Positions 54,498-62,404 of a stretch of 64,000 nucleotides of DNA are shown here, one piece after another. The notes under the pieces were generated by a model. The model did no database searches. It was not told the DNA's origin and worked only from the letters and a program-made list of their open reading frames with translations. A program made the position numbers and the translations under genes. Source of the stretch: Tritrichomonas musculus (taxonomy: Eukaryota; Parabasalia; Tritrichomonadida; Tritrichomonadidae); assembly GCA_039105265.1 (NCBI GenBank), contig JAPFFF010000027.1, forward strand, positions 1,240,001 through 1,304,000. The letters are read 5' to 3'. Numbering within the stretch: position 1 is the first letter of the stretch; each line of letters begins with the position of its first letter.

Positions 54498-55700
54498 ATG
54501 ATTAGACGTGATGTACAACCAAATAATGAACAAATTCCTTTACCGATTGAAATGGTGTATAATTCATTTTCAGATGCAATAACTAATATCGATAAAACGT
54601 ATTTCAGAGATGATCCAGCACATTTTAATCGAATTTACTTTAAGTACCCACCTGAATGGAAAACATCAAATATTGGAGAGAAAATCATTGGAATACGTAA
54701 TATGAAAATCAGTATAAGACAACGTATGAAACTAGATTTCACGTTATATATTAGAAAATATAAGCAAAAAGCATTTAATGATTTAGCTAATGTTATGTTT
54801 CCTGGTATTGTATTAAATGATGATGAAATTCAGGATGTTGTAGATCGTATGAATGATAAAGACATTCATGTTTATAAAATTGACTATACTGGTGATATAT
54901 GTGATAATATTGATGAGTTTATTGATGGCTTTGATGAATTAATCGATGATCATTATAGTATATATAATTATATCTATGATGAAATACTCAAAACAGATGA
55001 CGAACCAGATGATAAAATAGGAGCACTTGAACAATTAGATGCTGATAAAGAGAATTATGCTATTATGTGTTTAAGAAATAATATTCCATTTTATCTTAAT
55101 AATAATGCCGTCGGTATTAGTGAAGTTCGTGATGTTGATATCGTTGAGGTAATCCATGATAAAAATATTGAATTGAAATTTTTTTCACATCAGAATGAAG
55201 AAACACAATATTATATTGATTTTTTGATCACTCCTCGAAATAAAGATGTTACATATAAGAAATTTTATGATTGGGATGATGATAAAGATGAACCATTACA
55301 TAATCAAGTTTTATGGCCTGGTATATTAGATCCTGCTGGTGAAGATAAATTTAAGTTTGATACAGCTTGTTACTTTAATATTGGTACTACAAACCCAAAT
55401 CGTAATAGTTTAGAATATGTAACTAAATTTCATAGAGAATTAAGATTTTTTAATGTTATGACTAATTTACAATGTGAAGTAGCTGCATCATTTGCTAGTC
55501 AATCAAACCATAATCTCATTGGAAGAACAAATGAAATGTATGAACCAATTAAGTATTATAAAATAAATGATAACGATGATAAATTCTGGGTTGAATTCTA
55601 TGATAGAAATGAAATAAACGTTCCAATAGCATTTAATGATTTTGTTATGTTCACAATGGATGTAGTGTTCTTGCAAAATCGTAAGTTATTATACTCTTAA
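54498..55700 (+). CDS. Polinton protein, candidate minor capsid/penton, 400 aa
   Basis: No enzyme motif is recognised. The C-terminal half looks rich in beta strands (FKFDTACYFNIGTTNPN, KFWVEFYDRNEINVPIAFND) and ends FVMFTMDVVFLQNRKLLYS. The size and place in the structural gene block would suit a minor capsid (penton) protein. That is inference from context and composition only. Confidence 0.5.
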   Translation: MIRRDVQPNNEQIPLPIEMVYNSFSDAITNIDKTYFRDDPAHFNRIYFKYPPEWKTSNIGEKIIGIRNMKISIRQRMKLDFTLYIRKYKQKAFNDLANVMFPGIVLNDDEIQDVVDRMNDKDIHVYKIDYTGDICDNIDEFIDGFDELIDDHYSIYNYIYDEILKTDDEPDDKIGALEQLDADKENYAIMCLRNNIPFYLNNNAVGISEVRDVDIVEVIHDKNIELKFFSHQNEETQYYIDFLITPRNKDVTYKKFYDWDDDKDEPLHNQVLWPGILDPAGEDKFKFDTACYFNIGTTNPNRNSLEYVTKFHRELRFFNVMTNLQCEVAASFASQSNHNLIGRTNEMYEPIKYYKINDNDDKFWVEFYDRNEINVPIAFNDFVMFTMDVVFLQNRKLLYS

Positions 55701-55710
55701 TGTATTACAA

Positions 55711-56793
55711 ATGTCTAGAATCAAGTATAAAACCATCGATGAAGTTTATATCAAATATCCGACTAATACGTTAACGAAATTTACCAAAATAGCTAATAAA
55801 TACGGATTTACTAATGAAGAAGCACGTGAATATTTGAAAAATAAAGTAGTTCACGATCAACATATCCCACCACCGAAGTTTATGCATATATATTCAAAAA
55901 TACCGCATGCTTTTCAAATGGATACTTTCTTCATAAATAGATCAACAAGTTTTTTGATGTTCATTAACGTTAATACCCGTAAAGCATACGCGTATGAGAT
56001 GTCAGGTAAAGGAGCTAACGAAGTATTAAAATCATTAAATGAATTTATTAAAGATGAGCCAAAATGTAAAGTAATCACATCAGATGAAGATGCAGCGTAT
56101 TTATCAAAAACAGTACTTGATTTTATGGAAAATCATGAAATAATCTATACAACAACGAACGATAATGATCATAACAAATTAGGTATTATAAACAGATTTA
56201 TGAGAACCATACGTGATATGTCCGCAAATGACCCAAATACTAATATACTAGATTTAGTTGAATCTTATAATGAAATGCCACATCGATCATTAAATTATAA
56301 ATCACCAAATGAGATAACAGAAGAAGATGAATTAGAATACATTACTAAGATGAATAACCAAGTAAATCCATATAACTTCAAATCCGGTGATATAGTTAGA
56401 TTAATACTTGATAAAAGTCCATTAACGAAACATCGTACAAATTTATCAAAAGGTGCGTACATCGTTGATTCAACTAACGGTAATCAATTCGTCATTAGAT
56501 CTTCAGATGGGTCGGTTGATACTGTACCTGGATATAAACTTGTGAAATCAGCTAAGAATGTTCCATTAACAACAACCATTAAAGACGGTAAACGAGGAAT
56601 AATTAAAGAAATTAAATCATATAATAAGAAGAATGATAAATACACGATTGAATACGAATACCCAGCAGGAATGATTGATAACATTAAATCAAAATACATG
56701 AGGGAAGGACATCCAACGAAATTATCAACCATGGAACGTCAATACTGGTTTACACAAAATAACATACCTGACAAAATAAGACAATTCATTTAA
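55711..56793 (+). CDS. Polinton retroviral-like integrase, 360 aa
   Basis: An RNase H-fold integrase core is visible at about residues 60-200: IPHAFQMDTFFINRSTSFLM (first Asp), then VITSDEDAAYLSKTVLDFME (second Asp), then DHNKLGIINRFMRTIRDMS and PHRSLNYKSPNEITEED, the tail of the rve fold. The C-terminal 150 aa hold an SH3-like strand set (SGDIVRLILDKSPLTKHRTN) typical of Maverick c-integrases. It would insert the element into host DNA. It is separated from the previous gene by only 10 bp. Confidence 0.85.
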   Translation: MSRIKYKTIDEVYIKYPTNTLTKFTKIANKYGFTNEEAREYLKNKVVHDQHIPPPKFMHIYSKIPHAFQMDTFFINRSTSFLMFINVNTRKAYAYEMSGKGANEVLKSLNEFIKDEPKCKVITSDEDAAYLSKTVLDFMENHEIIYTTTNDNDHNKLGIINRFMRTIRDMSANDPNTNILDLVESYNEMPHRSLNYKSPNEITEEDELEYITKMNNQVNPYNFKSGDIVRLILDKSPLTKHRTNLSKGAYIVDSTNGNQFVIRSSDGSVDTVPGYKLVKSAKNVPLTTTIKDGKRGIIKEIKSYNKKNDKYTIEYEYPAGMIDNIKSKYMREGHPTKLSTMERQYWFTQNNIPDKIRQFI

Positions 56794-56804
56794 CATTAAT
56801 ATAA

Positions 56805-57695
56805 ATGACTGAATCACATTCACAGATCAAGAAAGTTGATTTGCATAGCAAAGTCTACGAAGTTGAAGAATTAATTGAAGAATCTTTACGTAAGAATCAA
56901 CATGATATTGAGATGGCGTTAATCAAACCACTATGTCCTGAATATCCATTTTCAACGAACGGTATTTATTTTTTAATTGGTAAGATGGGTGCTGGAAAAT
57001 CATTCTGGATTTGGCGACATATTATGATAACTGAGCGACTATTTACGAAACCGTATTACAGTAAAATTATTTTCTGTTCAACATCCGGCAAGTTAGATAA
57101 AACAGCTGAAGTATTATCCAAAAATGTTAAAACGGCAATTGAGTACGTTAAAGAAGAACATTTAATGGAATATCTCAAACGACATCTCAGAAGAAAACTT
57201 AAATATTATGCTCTAGTAAAGCATGTACTCAGTAAAATGACTGACGCAAATGAAGAAATGGCAAGAATTATATCAAAGCATTCATTAATCGAAATTGAAG
57301 ATCGTTTAGCATATATAGCCAATAAACTAGTACAATATCAAACTGCTGCATATCCGTATAACACATTACTTGTTCTTGATGATGCTGCTGGCTCTCCATT
57401 ACTGAAAAACGGTAATTCAGAACTCTGTCGATTATTAACTAAAACAAGACATTACAACCTTACATGCATCATTGCAGTGCAAACATTACGATTTGTACAT
57501 TTGAACGTTAAAAGATTAGCAACAGATATTATTTGTTACAGTGGTTTCAGTAAAGAAGATTTCACAGCAATGTTACAACAAACACCCAATAATCTAGATA
57601 TTAAATCAACAACAGCTGAGTATTTAAATCATAAAGGACAACATGATCGATTTATCATAAACATCACAGCAAATGAAGCACACTTTGAGGAATGA
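56805..57695 (+). CDS. Polinton packaging ATPase (FtsK/HerA type), 296 aa
   Basis: Walker A at about residues 60-67 (LIGKMGAGKSFWIW) and a Walker B-like segment (NTLLVLDDAAGSPLL) at about 187-200 flank a helical insert. The following TKTRHYNLTCIIAVQTLRFV matches the A32-like/Polinton packaging ATPase signature in which a Gln ends strand 4. It powers genome packaging into capsids in related viruses. It starts 12 bp after the integrase. Confidence 0.85.
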   Translation: MTESHSQIKKVDLHSKVYEVEELIEESLRKNQHDIEMALIKPLCPEYPFSTNGIYFLIGKMGAGKSFWIWRHIMITERLFTKPYYSKIIFCSTSGKLDKTAEVLSKNVKTAIEYVKEEHLMEYLKRHLRRKLKYYALVKHVLSKMTDANEEMARIISKHSLIEIEDRLAYIANKLVQYQTAAYPYNTLLVLDDAAGSPLLKNGNSELCRLLTKTRHYNLTCIIAVQTLRFVHLNVKRLATDIICYSGFSKEDFTAMLQQTPNNLDIKSTTAEYLNHKGQHDRFIINITANEAHFEE

Positions 57696-57752
57696 ACATA
57701 GTTCACTTTGTTTTAACAAATAAAGCCTATGTATTTTTTATGATTTATAAAC

Positions 57753-58169
57753 ATGGGATTCAAAAATTTCATTACAAATGGATGGAATAGATTGAAGAGT
57801 GATGTCCAACAAGGAATAACTGGTGCCAAAAACGTAGCTCATAGAGTGTGGAATGCAACTAAAAAGGGATTAATTGGTGCTAAAAACTTTGCAATGAATA
57901 ATCCACGAGCAGTTGGTACTGTACTACATGCTATCTCACCATTTGCCACCGCGTTCAATCCAACATTAGGTGCGTTAACAACAGCTGGAGCCAACATCTT
58001 CAGTCATATGCCGAAAGGTTCTGTTACCGATAAATTAGTTAAAATTAGTGAACAATTTGCAAGTGGTGAACTCACGCCAAGTGGCTCATCATCAGCACAA
58101 GCAGCAGCAGATTTACGCAAAAGAACAAATAAAAAACCACATAATGCAGTTCCATTTAGAGGTCTTTAA
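57753..58169 (+). CDS. Polinton small basic protein, 138 aa
   Basis: A basic, amphipathic N-terminal half contains a doubled GITGAKNVAHRVWNATKKGL / GLIGAKNFAMNN motif. An Ala/Gly-rich hydrophobic middle follows (LHAISPFATAFNPTLGALTT). The style resembles small internal capsid or membrane-active proteins of adenovirus-like elements, but no homology can be claimed by eye. Confidence 0.55.
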   Translation: MGFKNFITNGWNRLKSDVQQGITGAKNVAHRVWNATKKGLIGAKNFAMNNPRAVGTVLHAISPFATAFNPTLGALTTAGANIFSHMPKGSVTDKLVKISEQFASGELTPSGSSSAQAAADLRKRTNKKPHNAVPFRGL

Positions 58170-58179
58170 CAACTAATAA

Positions 58180-58425
58180 ATGAGTTACAAAGTAACATCA
58201 GATCCTAAAGGAATGAGCAAAGCATCGCGAAGTAACGCATATAGATCAAGTAATTCAACTATCATAGCAGGACCTGGTACGATGTACAATGAAGTGACTA
58301 GACCAAAAACAATAACCAAGCAATATAATGATAACACTAATACACACTACGTAACAGTACCTCATAGCATGACAGTCAAAACTCGAAAATCAAAGTCCAA
58401 AACTCGGAAAAATAAGAAAAAGTAA
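58180..58425 (+). CDS. Polinton small basic protein, 81 aa
   Basis: It starts MSYKVTSDPKGMSKASRSN and ends in a Lys/Arg/Ser tail (KTRKSKSKTRKNKKK), so it may bind nucleic acid. The N-terminus is duplicated in the protein at 61504. Confidence 0.55.
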   Translation: MSYKVTSDPKGMSKASRSNAYRSSNSTIIAGPGTMYNEVTRPKTITKQYNDNTNTHYVTVPHSMTVKTRKSKSKTRKNKKK

Positions 58426-58462
58426 GTATTGACCATTAGTGTGATATTTTATTTTTGTCTAA

Positions 58463-59119
58463 ATGTCGCAGAAATATGTTAAAGGAGTTAAGCGTAATCA
58501 AATCATTCAACGGTGGTTACAAGGTGTTGATGACCCAGATTATGAGGTATTTCCAACAAAAAAAGAAGGCAAGTATATCGTTAAATTGCGTGAAACACCA
58601 TTGACCGATAAACATGAAGTTGAATCAATAGTTGACGAATCAAATGAAGTTCCTGTAGATGAAGTTCCTGTAGATGTTACTCCTCCAAATGAAACTGTTA
58701 AAAGAGTTCCAACACGTAAACAACCATTTGCAAATGGCATCAATCTTGAAATATTAGAACAATTACGTAATTTAGGTGAAGAACTTCGTAATGATAGATT
58801 TAGGAAAGAACAGAAACAATATATCAAACATGTAGTGAATAAAGAGTTAAATAAGTCCCGCATTCGCTTGCAAAGCAATTCCTTTGACGAAATCAAACGT
58901 AGTAAATATGTACCTGATGTATTCGCTTGCAAAGCAAGTCCTTTGACGAAGTCAAACGTAAATTCCCAACCAGCAAACGATTCAACAACAAACGAACAAC
59001 CAACAAATGAAATTACAACAAATGAAATTACAACAAATGAAATTACAACAAATGAAATTACAACAAATGAAATTACAACAAATGAACAACCAATATTTAG
59101 ATCCCGCATACGTCGTTAA
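58463..59119 (+). CDS. Polinton protein with ITTNE tandem repeats, 218 aa
   Basis: A basic start (MSQKYVKGVKRNQIIQRWLQ) is followed by a Val/Pro/Glu-rich linker with VPVDEVPVDV, a helical Arg/Lys segment (LRNLGEELRNDRFRKEQKQY) and five ITTNE units from a 15-bp tandem repeat (59010-59085). Two copies of CGCTTGCAAAGCAA with CCTTTGACGAA (58865, 58923) lie inside the coding region. Function unknown; it directly precedes the capsid gene. Confidence 0.55.
   Translation: MSQKYVKGVKRNQIIQRWLQGVDDPDYEVFPTKKEGKYIVKLRETPLTDKHEVESIVDESNEVPVDEVPVDVTPPNETVKRVPTRKQPFANGINLEILEQLRNLGEELRNDRFRKEQKQYIKHVVNKELNKSRIRLQSNSFDEIKRSKYVPDVFACKASPLTKSNVNSQPANDSTTNEQPTNEITTNEITTNEITTNEITTNEITTNEQPIFRSRIRR
59010..59085 (+). 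repeat. 15-bp tandem repeat (ACAACAAATGAAATT)n
   Basis: Five in-frame copies encode ITTNE. The antisense frames are open only because of the repeat. Confidence 0.9.
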
Positions 59120-59188
59120 ATTTTTCATTTGATAAACTAACCTTGAATGATTCGTTATTTTTGTTTCACAAATTTTTGTACCAAGTAA

Positions 59189-60793
59189 ATGACGTTCAAC
59201 AACGAAGTATTTCATAAAACATCAGCTGAAGTCAACACACAAGTAGCTAGTTACTTTGATATAGTTGATAATGCAATCGCCATGTCTGACACCAATAAGA
59301 AGTATGTTATTGACGCACAAGCTTCATACAGTCCATCAGCACCTATACATGCAGGTTCATTCACGACATTCATCATTAGTCCAACATGCGATAACACAGC
59401 TGATTTATATAACGGTTTCATCAAAGCTAAGATGAAGATCAATTGTAATTTAAGTGCTGCACTTGTAGCTGCTTTGAACAATGTAGTTGGTCATTCATTT
59501 AATGGAGTATGGGTTGGGTTTAAAGATGCTATGGACGCTGTTGAAAAATATGAAATTCTAGCTAACGGTATATCAATATATACTCAGAATTTTGGACCAG
59601 AAGAATCATTCCTTACTGCATGTGGTGCCAATGAAACGTCAAAACAAGCTGATATTTACTCTAAAGTTCGACACAAAGATATATTTAAACGTAAATTTAA
59701 CCAAGCTCGTTGTGGTGCTTTTATCGAAATCGATAATGTTAATGTTGCTTACAATAACATCTATATTCCATTGAAGATAGATTTACGTAGATTTCTTCCA
59801 TTAAGTAACATCAAATATCTACCATCATTTGCTGGAAAACTAGAACTTAAAATCATGTTTGGTACACAAGGTTTGGTATATTGTCCAGTTGGTTTATCTA
59901 ATGATATTGTACATGATGCAAGTAATTTTACTCAATTACAGATTGATGCAATCACTAATGAATTCACTCCGATAGGACAACAAGTTATGTTATGGGAAAA
60001 CGCTGCTGGTAATCACCTATCTGCTGCTGCTCGTACTTTAACTGTTAGTCGTGATTATGAAATTACTGACTGTTACAGTGTCATTCCTAACTTTGGCATT
60101 GATGGAGATATCTACCAATCACTCGTTCAACGATATTCACAACAGGAGCTCATCTTTCCAACTCAAATATTGACATTTACTACTATGAGTAAACCACTTA
60201 GTGCCGGTCATTGTTCAACTACTCAAACGATCACTCCACGTTTTATTGATTCTATATTCTTTATATTTCCATTAACGTCAAATCATCATACTGTGTTCAA
60301 AAATCCGCAGTTCAGCAATTTTCAGTTGAGGTGTGGTGGTTATGGAGTAGTTCCAACAATTCCATTTGCTACAGATGGTTCAGATCCAATGTTTATCGAA
60401 TTATGTCAAAATGCAATGAATGTTAATGGTGAGCAAACTGGACTTAATAAAGAAGTGGTTCAATCATTAACGAATATAAGATCTGCGCGTGCAACAACTG
60501 GAAGAATTAGCTATGATAGAACATCATTCTTTGTTGGATTACCAACTGAAACTGATAATACATTTCAACAGGGACAAACCAGTAACACGCCAATCACTTA
60601 TGAAATTGTGTGCGATGTACCAAACCAAATACCAAATGACGCTGGAGGTAACGACTTAAATGATTTTGTTCAACCAGGTGCAGTACCACCTATTATGGCT
60701 TTATTACAAGATACAGTGATTTCTATTCATGTACAACCTAATGGAATACCGCCTGTTGTTGAGATAGGTGCCTATGACATCACAAGCAGATAA
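59189..60793 (+). CDS. Polinton major capsid protein (double jelly-roll), 534 aa
   Basis: Length and order of strands fit the Polinton/adenovirus-lineage major capsid protein. The N-terminus has SPSAPIHAGSFTTFIISPT. The first barrel contains RRFLPLSNIKYLPSFAGKLE and LKIMFGTQGLVYCPV. The second contains YEITDCYSVIPNFGIDGD, YSQQELIFPTQILTFTTM and FIDSIFFIFPLTSNHH. The C-terminus has PPVVEIGAYDITSR. It would form the capsid shell. A TCACA initiator-like site lies 22 nt upstream of the ATG. Confidence 0.8.
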   Translation: MTFNNEVFHKTSAEVNTQVASYFDIVDNAIAMSDTNKKYVIDAQASYSPSAPIHAGSFTTFIISPTCDNTADLYNGFIKAKMKINCNLSAALVAALNNVVGHSFNGVWVGFKDAMDAVEKYEILANGISIYTQNFGPEESFLTACGANETSKQADIYSKVRHKDIFKRKFNQARCGAFIEIDNVNVAYNNIYIPLKIDLRRFLPLSNIKYLPSFAGKLELKIMFGTQGLVYCPVGLSNDIVHDASNFTQLQIDAITNEFTPIGQQVMLWENAAGNHLSAAARTLTVSRDYEITDCYSVIPNFGIDGDIYQSLVQRYSQQELIFPTQILTFTTMSKPLSAGHCSTTQTITPRFIDSIFFIFPLTSNHHTVFKNPQFSNFQLRCGGYGVVPTIPFATDGSDPMFIELCQNAMNVNGEQTGLNKEVVQSLTNIRSARATTGRISYDRTSFFVGLPTETDNTFQQGQTSNTPITYEIVCDVPNQIPNDAGGNDLNDFVQPGAVPPIMALLQDTVISIHVQPNGIPPVVEIGAYDITSR

Positions 60794-60858
60794 ACAAAGT
60801 AAATAAATGAAATTATTGTCATTCTTTTTTTTTAATAATATTTTTTATTCTAATATAA

Positions 60859-61455
60859 ATGATTTGGGAAACCTTGAAAGTTGATAACGATTATGAGATC
60901 TGTACTAGCTACCCATATCAAATCAGACGTAAAAATAATGGGTATATCATCAGTGAATGGGAAAATACGAAATTAAAATATATACAAATCAAACTCAATG
61001 GTACTAAATGTTACAAACACGTCGTGGTTGCTTTACAATGGATAGAGAATGATGATCCTGAAAATAAAACAGAAGTTGATCATATTAATCATAATAGAAC
61101 AGATTATCATATATTGAATTTAAGATGGGTAACATCAAGTCAAAATGCTTTTAATAGATTATCATTCAAAAGTGTTGTATACGAATACGTAGATACAATT
61201 CCAGATGAATCAATTGTTGTTGACTTTTACAAAACTCGAAATGGAATGAGATACTTTGATGAAAATCGATATTATTATTACTATGATGAAGAAACAAATG
61301 AAGATATATTCTACAATAAAATAACAGATGATTTTTATAAAATACTTCATATTAATACGACTAAATCAGGATCTCGACAAGTTAAAATGCATGATTTCGA
61401 CAATAAACAGGTTGGAGTGTATATTCATATATTTAAACGTCAACATGATCTCTAA
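60859..61455 (+). CDS. HNH nuclease inside the Polinton, 198 aa
   Basis: An N-terminal NUMOD4-like segment (MIWETLKVDNDYEICTSYPY) precedes an HNH core (EVDHINHNRTDYHILNLRWV, then TSSQNAFNR), the layout of phage and giant-virus homing-type endonucleases. The C-terminal about 90 aa are rich in Tyr and Asp and not recognised. It sits between the capsid gene and small structural genes. It is most likely a passenger nuclease. Confidence 0.8.
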   Translation: MIWETLKVDNDYEICTSYPYQIRRKNNGYIISEWENTKLKYIQIKLNGTKCYKHVVVALQWIENDDPENKTEVDHINHNRTDYHILNLRWVTSSQNAFNRLSFKSVVYEYVDTIPDESIVVDFYKTRNGMRYFDENRYYYYYDEETNEDIFYNKITDDFYKILHINTTKSGSRQVKMHDFDNKQVGVYIHIFKRQHDL

Positions 61456-61503
61456 ACATTTGAAAACAAATTAGTTGAATACGTTTTCTTTATTTTTGCC
61501 TAA

Positions 61504-61734
61504 ATGAGTCACAAAGTGACATCAGATCCTAAAGGAATGAGTTACAAAGTAACATCAGTTCAAGTAATGTCGCATAAACAACATATAACGAAAAACCCGC
61601 CAATAACGCAACCGAAGTATACACACCCACCAACACATATTAAAGAAAATTTATCATCAACGGTTGGGTCCAACAAACGAGTAAACGCTAAAGAACTTAT
61701 ATTATATAAAGATGATATCAATACTTTTGTGTAA
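61504..61734 (+). CDS. Polinton small protein, 76 aa, paralogous start to 58180
   Basis: MSHKVTSDPKGMSYKVTSVQ duplicates the first residues of the 58180 protein, with the MS(H/Y)KVTS motif occurring twice. The rest is Pro/Thr-rich. Unknown function. Confidence 0.5.
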   Translation: MSHKVTSDPKGMSYKVTSVQVMSHKQHITKNPPITQPKYTHPPTHIKENLSSTVGSNKRVNAKELILYKDDINTFV

Positions 61735-61747
61735 CAAACTTCATTTC

Positions 61748-62350
61748 ATGAATATACCGACCTACATTGAACAATTGTTTCATTTTTCTTTCAATGAAAT
61801 GATCAAGAAGAGAAATCTCAACACAGGTGTTAACGCAAATGTATCACTTGAACCGACATCAGCAGCACAATCCAACAATAACATCAACAACAATATTTTC
61901 ATCAATAAACGTGATGATTCACGAAGTGAACTTTGTTACACAAACGGGAAAGAAGATATCGTAATAACACGTGAAGCAACAGATGAACCCATAAATGAAT
62001 CATTAAACAAATCATCTGTTAAAACATTAATTCTTGAAACTTACGCAAAAATATTACTCAATCAAGATAAAGCACTCATCAGCAACCTCATTAGTAAACA
62101 TACCATCATCGTACCGCATGAAGATCTAGTCAATATCATTAAATCAGTTACTGGTGGAGATGTTGAGATATACGTTGATGATAACCCCGGATGTTGTGTA
62201 GCAAAAGTATCACCCATTCAAAAAATAGATTCAATTAAGATTGTTAAAGAATCTGGTGAAATTGTAACTGACTTCAAACAAGTTTATAACAAAGAATACA
62301 ATGATCTAGTAAACGTTTATCATTTATGTTTAAAGTATGTTGTTTGCTAA
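61748..62350 (+). CDS. Polinton hypothetical protein, 200 aa
   Basis: From ATG 61748 (MNIPTYIEQLFHFSFNEMIK) the protein has an Asn-rich, low-complexity middle and an acidic alpha/beta C-terminal half (KHTIIVPHEDLVNIIKSVTG). An in-frame ATG at 61712 overlaps the previous gene and is less likely. No domain is recognised. Confidence 0.5.
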   Translation: MNIPTYIEQLFHFSFNEMIKKRNLNTGVNANVSLEPTSAAQSNNNINNNIFINKRDDSRSELCYTNGKEDIVITREATDEPINESLNKSSVKTLILETYAKILLNQDKALISNLISKHTIIVPHEDLVNIIKSVTGGDVEIYVDDNPGCCVAKVSPIQKIDSIKIVKESGEIVTDFKQVYNKEYNDLVNVYHLCLKYVVC

Positions 62351-62376
62351 ATTGAACAAAAATAAAGTAACGAGTT

Positions 62377-62403
62377 GACCGCAAACGGAATTGTTATTTT
62401 TGC
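62377..62403 (+). repeat. Repeated Polinton motif, copy 2
   Basis: GACCGCAAACGGAATTGTTA plus TTTTTGC, matching 54465-54491, lies between converging genes. Confidence 0.6.
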
Positions 62404-62404
62404 T

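Noticed and set aside
58540-59215. Long open frames on the minus strand opposite the ITTNE region
   Set aside because: They are open only because the 15-bp repeat has no stop on either strand; the translations are simple repeats such as VVISFVVISF.
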